NCBI GenBank assembly: GCA_963693285.1
Contig: OY848917.1
Coordinates: forward strand, 29,399,245 to 29,463,244
Source of the DNA: Xestospongia muta
Taxonomy: Eukaryota > Porifera > Demospongiae > Haplosclerida > Petrosiidae
Reading direction: 5' to 3'
DNA: 64,000 nucleotides
Shown here piece by piece: positions 25,885-38,033 of the stretch (position 1 is its first letter; the number at the start of each line of letters is the position of its first letter). The notes under the pieces were generated by a model that worked only from the letters and a program-made list of their open reading frames with translations, did no database searches and was not told the origin of the DNA. The position numbers were made by a program, and so were the translations under genes.

Positions 25885-26317
25885 ACAGCTGCACCCCACA
25901 AGACCCTGAAGACAAAATTAAGTTGATATAAAAAAAAGACAATCTTGGATAGGTGTGTTGTGAGCCAGCGTCTGCGATGCGTCTAAATTGACCTCTGAGA
26001 TGGTTACCAGCATACTCGTAAGAGTATCCGAAAGGCGGACTAGGATACGGCTGGTAGTCTCCCTTTAAACATGACGAGGTCCGGAGCATTGTGGTCCCGG
26101 TTTAGTAATGACAATGATTTTCCCGAAGCTCGAAACTCAGTACGGCTGGTTTAAAGTTAGGGCGAAGTTCCAGCCAGGATTACCTCGTCTTCGGACGATG
26201 GTTACCAAGCCACGTTGGCGGTCCTAGCTAGCAATAGCAGGGAATCCTGGAGCCTAAGTGGAAGTCTCAGTGGATGTGAGTCACGAAAGATCGTTTGGGC
26301 AACACAACGTTTTTTTT
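25885..26317 (+). ncRNA. Candidate structured RNA with GNRA and UUCG tetraloops and T8 end
   Basis: A GC-richer island in AT-rich DNA. On the plus strand TACCAGC (26005) pairs with GCTGGTA (26050) and encloses ATACTC-GTAA-GAGTAT (26012-26027), a GNRA-type loop. CCAGGATT (26174) pairs with AATCCTGG (26243) and encloses CGTC-TTCG-GACG (26186-26197), the very stable cUUCGg loop. The loops are canonical only on this strand. Eight T at 26310-26317 could be a Pol III terminator. I do not recognise it as rRNA, 7SL, RNase P/MRP or U RNA. A transposed or fragmentary RNA gene is possible. The 5' end is a guess. Confidence 0.45.
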
Positions 26318-26770
26318 ATAAATTTATTCAATAAAAACACATAACACAACAATTGTAATAAATCCATCATATATACATTACCTATAAAATACATGGTACA
26401 AAATAAGTAGAATATTTATTATTGTATTTATAATATGAACCATTTCATTTACATAATGAAAACAACGAATGTATTCAATAGATTTTTGCTGTTTAATTAT
26501 CTATTGTCGAACTGACTATAGATCAACACACTAAAGTAATGAAGAAAAGTAAATATATAAAGATTATGTAGAACACTTTTTACAGTTCCATGGCACAGCT
26601 CTTTTCTCCAACTGATCTAACAAAACCAGTCAATGCAACTGTCACGTCCAACCATTTGAATGCTATTTTTCAGGCATATGACAATAGTAAATCTTAAAGG
26701 AAAATACTGTACATGGTTTCACATTTCTTTATTTTTTTCTCTGTACAGGGAGATCAGTAAAAACTCATGT

Positions 26771-27480
26771 CACCAGATGTTCATGTGTTGACTGTCAACA
26801 CCTTCACGCATCTCAACAGTTGAAACATCAGAGATCAGAGATTGGTCATACATGTAGCGGCTGAGATCATCACATTCTGCTATAATGGAAGCATTTGTAA
26901 TGACAAAGGTCCACGGTTTGTAGCAACAAATTGGAACTGACAATACTTATATCTGTGAGAAAATTGGTAAAGTTTAATATTATTGGCATGACTAAATAGC
27001 ATACCTGATTAATGATTTCATTGCTATCATAAGAAAAACATAGAATTGTTATAACTTGCTGCCAAATAGAAGACATCACAGCTGGTTTAGGTAACATGCT
27101 GTCATAAACATCTACAACTCCTGCTTCACATCCACAGGTAGATATAGTAATCCAATGCCCAATTAGTGTCTATTATGTAGAGTTATCTCTTGAATTTATA
27201 TGGCATTGCTTGTCCTAAGATTAGGTTTTGAAGTCATGTAAAACTATACTAGAACTGTCATGTAAAATTTGAATAAACTCTCTAGACTCAACATTAAAGC
27301 TCATTGTTAGACCAAAATTAACATTTTGAAGTCCAAGCATGACAGGATTGGCTCTTTCATTAACTTCTGTGCAACATTGATGATATTGAATTGTCATTCA
27401 ACCACTCTGTTGAAGAGAGTGACTCTCTTTATCTGTAAGATCTTGGCCAAGCTCTGGAATCCATTTTTGGGTGACTTGCT
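26771..27480 (-). pseudogene. Ulp1-like (C48-type) cysteine protease remnant
   Basis: Reading minus: WIPELGQDLTDKESHSLQ, NPVMLGLQNVNF, EFIQILHDSS, GHWITISTCGC, VVDVYDSMLPKPA, a donor and short intron, then a terminal exon with FVITNASIIAECDDLSRYMY and a stop at 26771. HW and VYDS are the His and Asp positions of Ulp1-like catalytic domains found in repeat-associated metazoan proteins. Stops (near 27410 and between ILHDSS and HWITIS) and the missing DCG-type Cys show that it is dead. Confidence 0.5.
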
Positions 27481-28880
27481 TCTAGGCATCTTTCCAGACA
27501 GGCTACACATCAAAACAATCATTTTTTTGAGCGGTTTAAGTTGTGTCAGACATACAGGATGATTCTGTCATCACGTCAATGTTATATTCTCTGTAATGTA
27601 AGTGTTGTATTCTAGTACATTTACTTATACTGAGATATTATATTGTATGTATAGTTGCTTTTATATAGTAAACTTCAAGGCTATTATTACCAATTTTATT
27701 TTCAGAAACAATTGAAATCTCTTTATAGCAAAAGTCCATCAAACATATAAGGGAAAACAGTAGCAAAGAACTAGGAAGACTTTTTATAAGCTAACACTTT
27801 ACATTGCCTGTACTGTTCTTGGGTACAATTCAATTAGTTTATTTACTGATTTAACAACTAGTATAGTACAATATTAATGTTCAATGTGAGAAACCATTAA
27901 TAGTCATCTTAATTACTACAGTGTTAGGAGGAAATTAGTACTGTTGTATAATATCAATGTCTTTGTAGTGTTTATATAACATTGAACTTGTTATGTCTTC
28001 TAAACTAATTAAAGACATAGCTTTTGTAATGAACAGTTTGTACCTTGAATACATATGTAGCATACATTGAATGTATTACATATATTTCATATATTAATAC
28101 ATGTAATACAATATACTGTTTAATAGTAATATATGTGCTATGAGATTTGAGCATTCCAGACATTCCAATAATCATTTTGGACTATATGTTATGTGTATAT
28201 ATATATATATATATATACATATATAATATGTTTGTATGTCCACATGATTTGTTTTATTCTATTGTTATATCTTCCAAGTTAATTGTATAAAGGATGATTT
28301 ATCAATTGTGTTTGTCTTTTAGTGCTCAGGAATATGGTTATCCTGTATGAAGAATATTTTTTAAAGCATGCAAAATTTCTGAACACATCTTCAAGTGTAT
28401 GTAATGGACATGTATTATATGTTATAGTAGTTTTATGTGCAGTGATGTGAAGTGTTAAATATGAAGTAGCAAATTTCCAATAATATCATAATTTTGGTTT
28501 TGTCTGTTTGGCTTTTAGTGGATGGATGGATATAAAAAATATAATTTATTGATTGTTCAGTTAAGGTCCATTAGTTACTACATGTACAAGGAGTAACATA
28601 CAGGTCATTTATAGAATGTAATAACACTAGAACTAAGAGATATTTCGCAGCCTGGCACATATCATCTCAAGAATCATATATTCAATCCACAAATGATGTA
28701 ATAATGAAAGTTATTTTTAATAGTAAGTAAACAATAATGTTTATAATCAATTAGTATATTAAAATAAACATTCTAAACCCACGAACAACTGTCCAAAAAT
28801 CCACGAACAATGTCAGATTGATATCACATATTTAGTAACTACTGGTGCACTAAATATGTTCTAAACAATGGCTCCCTAAC
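27481..28880. other. AT-rich intergenic, no gene seen
   Basis: Low-complexity AT including an AT tract at 28197-28220. No frame or repeat I can name. Confidence 0.6.
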
Positions 28881-28887
28881 TATGACA

Positions 28888-29118
28888 GAAATCTCGAACT
28901 TTTCAATTTTGTCCCCTTATCTGCTCGACGAGCTATCTCTAAACTTACTCTTCTCTTTAAATTTATGAATGGTTTCACTTTTCTTCTAAATGGTATTTTA
29001 TTACCTCAACCTTCTCCTCCAAGACCCTCCAGACACCACACTAACAACATCTCAATCCCTTTTTTCCTTTCATCTGCTGCGCTTTACTCTTTCATTTCCT
29101 CTTCTTCTTCTCTCTGAA
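28888..29118 (+). pseudogene. LINE reverse transcriptase C-terminal tail
   Basis: The plus strand reads LFNFVPLSARRAISKLTL then LFKFMNGFTFLLNGILLPQP and a Pro/Ser-rich end, the typical RRxxxxLxxLYKxxNG segment at the end of metazoan LINE reverse transcriptases. 5'-truncated, as LINE copies usually are. It ends 150 bp before the intronless TRAF-like gene. Confidence 0.65.
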
Positions 29119-29271
29119 ATTCTCTACCTCATAAAATTATATCATGTGACTCAATTAATGAAAGAAATGAAAAAAAATAACAGCGAACATTTACCATTTT
29201 ACAGTATGCTACAATTTATGGTTTACCTAGTCAACAGTGCCGACTCATGATCATCTGTTTCCCTTAAAATT

Positions 29272-30660
29272 ATGGCCAAAAGAGTCAATTGCTACAAATA
29301 TCAGTTTGTCAGTCCTCCTCCTGATGATGTCATATGTTCAATATGCCTAGATATTGTCAAGGAACCACACCAGTTTACTTGTTGTGGTCAACATATCTGT
29401 AAAATATGTGGAGAACAGCTCAAAGAACAGGCTTCGGCTCAACCTTGTCCAATGTGTCGTCATAGTGAGTATGGAACTGTTCTCGATAAATATTTTGAAC
29501 GTAATATTCTCAACAAGTTGTTTATATGGGGTACTGAGGGATGTGGTCAAGAGGTGTAACTAGGTCAACTCAAAAGTCACCTAGATCAATATACATGTGT
29601 TAAAGAGGATTGTCCTTATGGGTGTGGTCAACAACACCAGTGTCAGTACATAGGGGAACATAAAGAGAAGTGTCCAAAACGTCCTTTTGTTTGTGATTAT
29701 TGTGACTACAAGTCGAACTATGAGGTGATAGTCAATGAACACCATCCAGTATGTAACAAATATTCTATGATATGTCCTAATAAGTGCTCAGGAAATAATG
29801 AAATAGAGCGAAGAAAGTTAAAAGTCCATCTCAATAAATGTCCTTTCCAACTTGTAAAATATGAATTCAGTCATGTGGGTTGTCAAGAGAAAGTTCGTTG
29901 TTGTGATCTATCCCAGCATTTGTCTGATAGTGGTCTCTATCATACTGCTGTCTCCACTAAAACGATCTATGAGAGTTTACAGAAGCTAATGAAAGAGAAA
30001 GATAAACAGATTGAGGAGAAAGAGAGACAGATACAAGAAAAAGACAGACTATTACAGGATAAAGATGTGGAGCTAAAAGAGAGAAAGAAGAGTATGGATG
30101 TTGTCTTTAAAAAGTTAGAATATTTGGAGTGTGTCGTTGGTAACATACAAGATATGGTGTGTGGTGATGTTGTTTTGTCGGTTACTATGACAAAGTGTGA
30201 ATACAAGATAGATAACAAAGTCCAATGGTATAGTCCTCCTTATTTTACTCATCTCAATGGATATAAAATGCGCTTTGAAGTACATTTCACTGGTTTATTG
30301 CTCTCAATCTATACCTATGTGATGAAAGGCCCTTATGATGATCAGCTTCAATGGCCATTTAAAGAGAAAGTTATTGTGCGAGTACTTAACCAATGTGGTG
30401 ATCACGATCATTATGATTATCTCTTTGATTTTAGAGATAATGACAGAGATAGTGGCAAACAACAACAGGCTTGGAAACTGCCACTACAATCACACAAACA
30501 ATTTCATGCCGAAGATGTTACTGGTGACAAACAAGAGATATGTCTGTCAAGTCAAAGTACCTGTCTTACTATTGATAAACTAGGTTATAATACTGATACC
30601 AATTGTCAATACTTAAAAAATGACTGTCTCTGCTTTAAAGTTATAGTACATCCTCAATAA
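29272..30660 (+). pseudogene. TRAF-like protein interrupted by one stop codon
   Basis: A single 463-codon frame with one internal TAA at 29557-29559. N-terminal RING: CSICLDIVKEPHQFTCCGQH ... CKIC ... CPMCR. Then TRAF-type zinc fingers (GQLKSHLDQYTC, CPYGCGQQHQC, HLNKCPFQLVKYEF), a heptad-rich coiled coil (KEKDKQIEEKERQIQEKDR, about residues 240-285), and a C-terminal MATH/TRAF-C domain (YSPPYFTHLNGYKMRFEVHF). This is the layout of a TRAF ubiquitin ligase/adaptor. It is intronless. The stop replaces the residue before LGQLKSHL, and everything after it remains open, so the loss is recent, polymorphic or an assembly error. A second product could start at 29725. Confidence 0.85.
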
Positions 30661-33074
30661 TGATAATAAAAATTGTTATTTCATTATATTATTATTATAA
30701 TAATGATTTATATCAAGTCAAGCATATGCCATAGTTTGTGAAACATACTTGATGTACAATGTTCTGTAATCATTAATAGGCACACACACACAATTGAAAA
30801 TGGACAAAGTTGCAGACAGTAATGAATATTCATTATAATTATGGTAGTAAAATTACCTATTATTCTATTCTAACAATTTGCTATGATTCATCCTGGAATA
30901 AATGAAATGTAATCATAACAAATTGCGAGAATTTGATTATTCCCCATTTTTCTCAAGATGTCACTAAAGTCTAGAGACGGGACAAGAGTTAACGATGGAA
31001 AGACATTTTTAGCAAGTCTCTATTTTTCCGACCATACAGATTGAACCAACAGAACTTGATAAACTACCGATCTATAGCTGGTTCAAACGCTGTAAAGTTT
31101 CGGTTTAAGGGATAGTGACAAAATTATTATGGGAAGTTTACTTAGACAGTGAAATAAGGATATCCTATCACATGCATGTCACGTGAAGCGTTTCCGCATT
31201 GCGGTGTATCATACTACAACGAGAGTCCTCTTATCTTGAAGTCATATTCATAGTTTATTCGGGCTTTCTTACTAAAATTGACAAGTGGCAGGTAAAACTT
31301 TATATGTATGACACTAATTATATAATACTACGTTAACCATGATAGGGATATTGATCGAGTCAGTAGTGGTTTCATTACCAAATTAGTAGTTTAGTTTTAG
31401 AAGTAGCAAGTTGTATCCGGTCAGTTCTGAAAGGGTTGTTACCTATATCTTACATTACAGAAGTAATTTAGAGGCAACGATAAAGGTGTGTATGTATGTA
31501 TTCTAATGCTCCTACAGTGTGTATGTAGTATTAGCTACCTTACAACAGTTAGTAACATGTACAGTTATGTTTATGATCTCTATGTATCACTTAAAAAGGA
31601 TTGTGTAATTTCAACCAGTCTTGGTTACCATACTTTCATCATTACAATGACATACACATAGAACTAAATAATTACATAAACAGTAAGTTAAATTCTTTAA
31701 GCCACAAAGTTAATTGAATGTTTACACTAGATATCATATATAAGGTCACTTTCAAAATGGTTAAAAAGAACACACTCTAAAAATGTCATGTGACTTTAAT
31801 AGATGCTTTGGGACCCATATCTGTCCCACATGATCCTGTACAGGATACTTTGGGACTCATGTCTGTACCCATTTTAGCCAAACATGTGGATGGGAAAATA
31901 TTTGATGAAGCATTCTCAACAGTGCATATTTCTGGAAAGGAACATATTATATTAATTATTCCATTGAGAATAGACTTGCTGTTGTACAAAGAGAAGCTTG
32001 ATCAAGTGATATTTTACTGAGTGAACAAAGATTGGAATGAGTGGTTATGGTTTATGAAAAACCTTTGTTCTCAGAGAGAAGGGTATTATCACTTATCATG
32101 AGAACAGAGATGTCTTGAATCAACACTCATCCCTTTTGATTTGGTAATGCAAAGAATACTTCTTTTAATTTAATAATTTAAATTTATTTTGAAAATGTCA
32201 GTAATAAACATCATCATATGGACGGACACCTTCTATAACCAAACTGCAAAACCAGCAGCCACACTGTAAAAATTGATTTGTTGATTTAACTAATATATTG
32301 TTATACAGGTTGTATGTAGCAAACTTAATATGATGTAAAAGTAAACATAACACTGTTTTTATTACTGATGTACTAATAGCTACATAAACAATAGTACATT
32401 AGTAATCAAAACAATGTTATATCTATTCTCACATCATATTAGTTTACAACCTGTAACCTGTATAACAATACATTGGTTAAATAATCAAATCAATTTTTAC
32501 AGTGACACCTTACACTCTTAAAAATAATCCTTGAACAAAACAAGCAAGCACTAGTACAGCATTACCTGGTTAACTATATTAATGATATACTCTACAAATT
32601 GTATATTTATCTCACAATATAAAGTACATAATTAGCAGAGAATAAATTCTGTCAAGTTCTGTCTAAAACTAATAATCATCAATAATTTGAATTAGCACAC
32701 TAATTTTAAATATATAGTTCATATTTTTTTGATACAATTTAGTAAATGAACCAAAATACTAAACTCAGTTCGTGTTAACTTTGTTTTTCTATCATAACTT
32801 TGCTTTAATTGTAAAATACCAAATTACTCCAGTAGTACTTATCATTAATGTATAGTCAATAGGATGAATGATTCCAAAATTAACTGTATTAGCAAAGTAT
32901 TGCTATAATGGGAGGCACATAATCAATTTGTATATTAAAAAAGTTGATTAAGCCATTAAATTAATTTAATAAAGTTGTTGAATAGACTTAATACAATTGG
33001 AATCTACATGTGTGTGTCATAAACTGATTTATATTAATATAGACTAAAGAAGCATATTATATAGAAACCAAGAA
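30661..33074. other. Intergenic, no gene seen apart from a MITE
   Basis: 30661-32261 is AT-rich with a slightly less AT-rich patch at 30950-31290 ending in a possible donor (GGCAG/GTAAAA at 31290), perhaps a 5' UTR exon of the gene at 33075. A 76-codon frame at 31790 resembles nothing known. The MITE at 32262-32504 is listed separately. Confidence 0.5.
32262..32504. repeat. Near-perfect palindromic MITE
   Basis: 243 bp. The left arm CACTGTAAAAATTGATTTGT is the inverse of the right arm ending AATTTTTACAGTG. Pairing continues inward for over 70 bp (TATTGTTATACAGGTT and its complement) and through the centre (TTACTGATGTACTAAT / ATTAGTAATC), so a transcript would fold end to end. No coding. Confidence 0.8.
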
Positions 33075-36000
33075 ATGAGTGATGAAATATATCCTACACC
33101 TCAGCAAGTTTCAAACCATAAGGTAACCAAATTATTGTTTTTGTCATTTTATCCAACATTTTGTGACTCTATGTTAATAGTATAGCAATTTACTGTTTCA
33201 GTCTAATTCTCTTTCATTTTATTATGTTATATTGACTTACCCACAGACTATTATATTTTTGTGTCTGTCTGTTTCTTTATTGCTATATGTATCTCTTTAT
33301 GTGCTATATTCATCTTGCTATCATTTTTCAGCACGACTCTGAAGACTATAGATACATTGCTTTGTCAAGAGCTGAGTTTGTCCCTAATCTGCCACGAGAC
33401 ATAGCATGTGTATACAAGAGTGACACTGCAATAGATAGTAAGTGTGCTGCTAGTATATGTAGATAGTATATTGCAAAAATTGAATTATTGTTTTAACCAA
33501 TTTGTGATCACTTAAGTTTCATAAATGCATACTTAACACATTGAAAAGACATACTGTTTTGATTAACTGCCCTCGCGTATAGCCCCAGCATATTGGTTAA
33601 ATCAACAGATCAATTCTTTTGGTAATATAGTTTCTTTAAAAACATTTTTATTTAATAAGTAGGCCAATCTTATATAAATCAGCCTTTTTATTTTGGTTAA
33701 AACTTGCTCAAAGTGTATTGCAAATTATAAATTTCATATTTTATAGATGTGGAGTCTTTTGCTATTACACCAAGTTGGTTAAAAGATTGTATTCTTGACG
33801 AAGATATAAAAGCTAAAACAGCTCCTTTCTTAGTTTGCTTTGCTGGCCTTCCTGATAGTAAGAAATCAACAGCTTTAAATCAGTTGATGAAACACCATTT
33901 TGGACTTGACATTTACAATGACAACAACGAACGTGGCATAAGAAAATATAACTTAGCTGCAGTAAGACGCCCACCAAAGAATGAGATTGTGTATGCAGAT
34001 GCAAAAATGTATAAACCAAGTGAATATGTACTGGTTGTAGAATCAGCAATCGAATATCTTTTACGTGTTAGAGGTCATACGATCAAAAATGCTTCTGTTC
34101 TTTCAGGAACTAAGATTCACTTTAATGATAAAGAGCTTAACAGTCACTTGATTTCTGTTTTTAGTAACTTAACAAAACTCACATGTAAGAATGACTCTAA
34201 AGAAACATTGTCTATTTGGAGTCAAAGCTTAGCTAGTGGAATATCTATGATCAATATCTGGGATATTGGCCTTAATAAAGCAGTATTGTATATTTTGCCA
34301 CATCTAGCTGGTTTACTGTACAATTGTTGGTCTTGGCTATTTTTTGACCTTATGCGTGATTGTCCTCACTTGTATGACCTTCCTGACATACCACCAAACA
34401 GATATGATCCTTCTCGAAATGACAAAGAAGTTGTCATGAGATGGCGAGCTCGTATTCATTACCTTCTTCGCTTTGCTAAACTATCACAATCAAATCAAAA
34501 CAGTTCTAATGTATGCAAATTATTTGCTACTTATGAATCAGAATTAGCAAGCAGCACTATATCAAATGACATTGAAGAATTTAAGAAGGAAGCAGACATG
34601 GTTAGTACACAAATGAAAGTGAAAAATCTTGTGGACACAGAAGTCATAGAATTTTCTTTTGATAAGGAAAATTCTATGATGTTAAAAAAGCTTCTTGATG
34701 GTATAGTCCATAGTCAGTTTCAAAAACAAATTGATATTCCACTTTCATTCATATTTTTACGTAGCTTCTTTTACGTATCAAGTGATGATAGCATCAACAA
34801 AGAGGTTTTAAAGCAAAAGGCCTCAGTATTGAATATTAAAGATAAAAGTTTTGAAGATTTTTGTGAACTGTTTACATCATTTGGTAGTATTATTGATGTT
34901 AGCCTCATTGATAGCTCTTCTAGTCTTATTATACTCAAACCAGCTGATTTTCTTCACAAGCTAGACAAGCTTTTTTACCCATCAGCAGATGTTGACCCTT
35001 TAGTAACTAAGTATGGCATTGTTACTATGTCAACAACTACTGCTGTATTTGGAAGTGACAAAGCAAATGTAGTGATGTCCTTTCTTACATCTATTGGTTT
35101 AGCTGTTAAATTGCCATCAGGACAGTTTAGCATCAAACTTAATGATGACTATGCCTACTATATACCTAACGTTTGCACTGCTAAACCAATTCAAGAATGT
35201 GACCCAACTGCTTTGCATTTGCTTCGAGACATCAACATACCAATGTCTCATATTAAAGTGAAGTTTACTTCTTTCATTCTTAAAGAACATCCATGCACAA
35301 TGTTAGAATTGCCTGAAGAGCCACATATTAATGTGACTCGATTTAGAGCCTTTCCTTTTGATTCACCCAACCATCAGGGAGTGATTTTTGATCTAGTATA
35401 TCTTGGTGACGCTATTGAGTTTCGTTTTCCTATACCATATGATCAGTCTTGCATTGAAGAGATATGTACACTGATCATTACTGTATGCCATAAAATAATG
35501 CCACTAGATGTAAAATACAACTTTGCTGTTATGTGCTCTGATGATCCAAACCCTGAAGATATTTATAAGCTTAGACGAAATCGCCACCTCCTTCCTGACA
35601 AAGAGCTTTGTGAAAAGTGTAGAAGCAAAAGCAGACATGTGAATGATCTTCTTAAAATTTGGAATACAGTGCTTAGCAAAGTAAGTTCTAATTAACCAAT
35701 GTTTGTTTATCATGTCTCTTTAGGATGCCAATAAAATCCGTCAAGGCCAAATTCTCAATGGAGGTGATTTTTTGCTAATACATTAAATTAAATTTATTTA
35801 TAAGTTTAGATCCTTTGATGATAGATGAAGCTGTATGTGTGGCTAAAGAAATGTCCAGCTTGTCCCAAGAAACACTGGATCACATTGCTGATTATCTGTC
35901 TTTATCAAAGGATGTCTTCTCAATTAAACAAGACAAACAGAAAGTCTGCTTGAAAATGATTTTTGCCTGGGAAGATGTGGCTACCAAGAGAAAAGAGGAT

Positions 36001-36123
36001 TCTTCAAAAAGGGAACTCGCAATTAAGTTGATGAATGTTGCCAACTTTATCTACGAAAAAAACAAAGATGAAAGCAAGAAGCTAGAAAAAATTGCCAGAT
36101 CTCTTAATTTTAGAGGTGCCTAG
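33075..36123 (+). CDS. GTPase/COR-like/Death-domain protein (5 exons)
   Basis: Exons 33075-33122, 33332-33437, 33747-35680, 35724-35763 and 35810-36123 have GT/AG edges and join in frame to 813 aa. The start ATG gives MSDEIYPTPQQ. Residues about 85-93 read GLPDSKKST, a P-loop with Lys where the invariant Gly of GKS sits. INIWDIGLNKAV looks like switch II, and YDLPDIPPNRYDP follows. PLSFIFLRSFFY and FCELFTSFGSIIDVSL near 380-430 match the COR-like block of sponge GTPase proteins. The final exon (MSSLSQETLDHIADYLSL ... WEDVATKR ... LEKIARSL) is a Death-like domain. Probably a signalling protein related to the gene at 481-22278 but without ankyrins. The changed P-loop may abolish nucleotide binding. 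Confidence 0.8.
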
Positions 36124-36207
36124 AATGAAATCTAAATAAATTAATTAGCTAAGTTAGAAACCTACTTTAAGAATATCTCTACATATATGTAAAGTTTAAT
36201 ATGTAAT

Positions 36208-36240
<33 letters not shown>

Positions 36241-37168
36241 TGACATACTGCTATAACTATACGATCTTTTACAGTTGCATGCAATATGTCTATATCAAGG
36301 CAGTAGTGAACAATATAGTAGATGCAAATATGACCTTCTAATGAGCACAACAAGTCCACTGTGAAAAAAAAAGAACAGTGAAAAATTGTGTAATTATAAA
36401 TAGATGTGATTGCTGTTTTTACTTTTATCCTTTTTTTGTTATTTACTTTGATTATGATGTTTCATTATTCATTTAAAATTATTTTAAAATTGACTATACC
36501 TTATCATCATGCCATGTGTTAAACCATCAGTATTGTATAAAAAAGATAGATGATTTGATAAATTGTGTCCATTTTAGTCACTGCAATTTGATTGATTACT
36601 CAGATATCCTTCAGATTTGAAGTGTTGATTACTATATCTATGGACAAACAGATCTTTAATTAAAAAAATTATGAATATGTCAATCATGGACAATAACTGC
36701 AAAACGTGATAATAAAGCAATTGTCTCCTGAGCTTATTCAATCTCTCTTTCAAATTTGGCTTTTTAAAAGTGTTTTGAATCTAGAAGGAAGCATGCTTCA
36801 TTTATTCTAATGTATAGGTATTTGGCAAAGCTAATGCAACATTACCCACTGGTTTTAAATTTTTCTCTCAAGGAACTGGTCAGTCTTTTGTCCTCAGCCC
36901 CTCTTAACTTGTTACCACTCTTACATCTAGGTGCTAAGAGTTTAACCAGTCCTAACTACGTATGTAGTGATTACCCTCTAACATACTAATAAGTTACAAG
37001 CACCACACCTTTTATTAAATATTTGTAAGCTCCTATATAGGTCCGGCAAGAAGTCCATATATACTTTGATGTGTATTAATTAGTTATCAAACTCATGTAG
37101 ATAAACCCATCATTACAAAATTTAACTATGTACCGTATTATTACTGTAACAAAAATCGTAAGTGTTCA
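36124..37168. other. Intergenic, no gene seen
   Basis: AT-rich, with an AT dinucleotide tract at 36212-36240. No open frame with recognisable content. Confidence 0.6.
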
Positions 37169-38033
37169 TTAGCAACAAATGAAAACCAAAGATAATATAA
37201 TAATTATAATGATTGCAGGGACAATGAGAATTAAAGTCAGTGTATACCAACTCTGACGTCCCAAAAGATCAATATCCAAAAACCCAATACCAGCAGTAGA
37301 TGGTACATATGCTAAAATATAATAGATATGAATATGATCTAATGGAAAGAGGCAGTTCTCTGATGATGTCACATTACATATTATGACATCATTATTATTA
37401 TTTGTATAATAAGTGCTATCAAGCAGAACTAAGTCAAAAGTGACATTTACTGGTTCCAATGATGTCATATTGATGTCATAGTAATCAGCCTCATTGATAA
37501 AACAGCTGTTAGTCACACATATATTGACATTGGTACCATATCGAACCACACTAAAATAAATGTCAGAGTTTGCCTTATAGCTAATAGTAGACTCAGCTAA
37601 GGCATAGATTCTTGTAGAAATAGTCGTAGTGGACAATGTAGAATTAATACGATGAGTAATAAATTCATCTGTTAGGTATAATATGATGTCAGTTGTTGTG
37701 GTGATGTGTACTTCCCAGTGCCACAGAGCATCAACTTTTAGAGTCTGTACTAAGGTGTCGTCAGTTATAGGAGGTAGTGTTTTGTTAAGCTCTTCATCTT
37801 TGATTAGTTGAGATATAGGAATTAAGATCAAAAATAAGAGTAAACTGAACATCAACAAAACACACAGAGCTAATAAACAACACTTCTTTCGATTTGAGGA
37901 ACTTGGATGAAGCCCTATAATTAATTGGATGGATAATGACAAAGTATTTACAATTCTGTATACCTTGTTTTGTTTCTACAGGTAGCTTTACTAACTCTAC
38001 AGAACTATCAGTCTTTTCCAGAGTAGACTCCAT
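37169..38033 (-). CDS. Two-exon membrane protein of unknown family
   Basis: Exons 37964-38033 and 37169-37914 join in phase 1 to 271 aa. The start is ATG at 38033 (MESTLEKTDSS); the frame upstream has no ATG. After a basic stretch (SSSNRKKCC) comes a hydrophobic segment of about 22 residues (LLALCVLLMFSLLLFLIL, about 35-56), then a Thr/Ser/Asn-rich ectodomain of about 170 residues with several N-glycosylation sequons (NKT, NST, NMT, NVT) and a second hydrophobic helix at the C terminus ending VFICC. Probably a two-pass surface protein with an extracellular beta-rich domain. The family is not recognised. Confidence 0.65.

Noticed and set aside
25883..26089. 68-codon minus-strand frame in the GC-rich island
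   Set aside because: No recognisable protein content. The region is better explained by RNA-like pairing on the plus strand.
31786..32020. Overlapping frames of 67 and 76 codons
   Set aside because: No family resemblance and no splice context. Left as intergenic.
33541..33620. CCCTCGCGTATAGCCCC patch in an intron
   Set aside because: Short GC-richer patch without a partner repeat or motif I can name.
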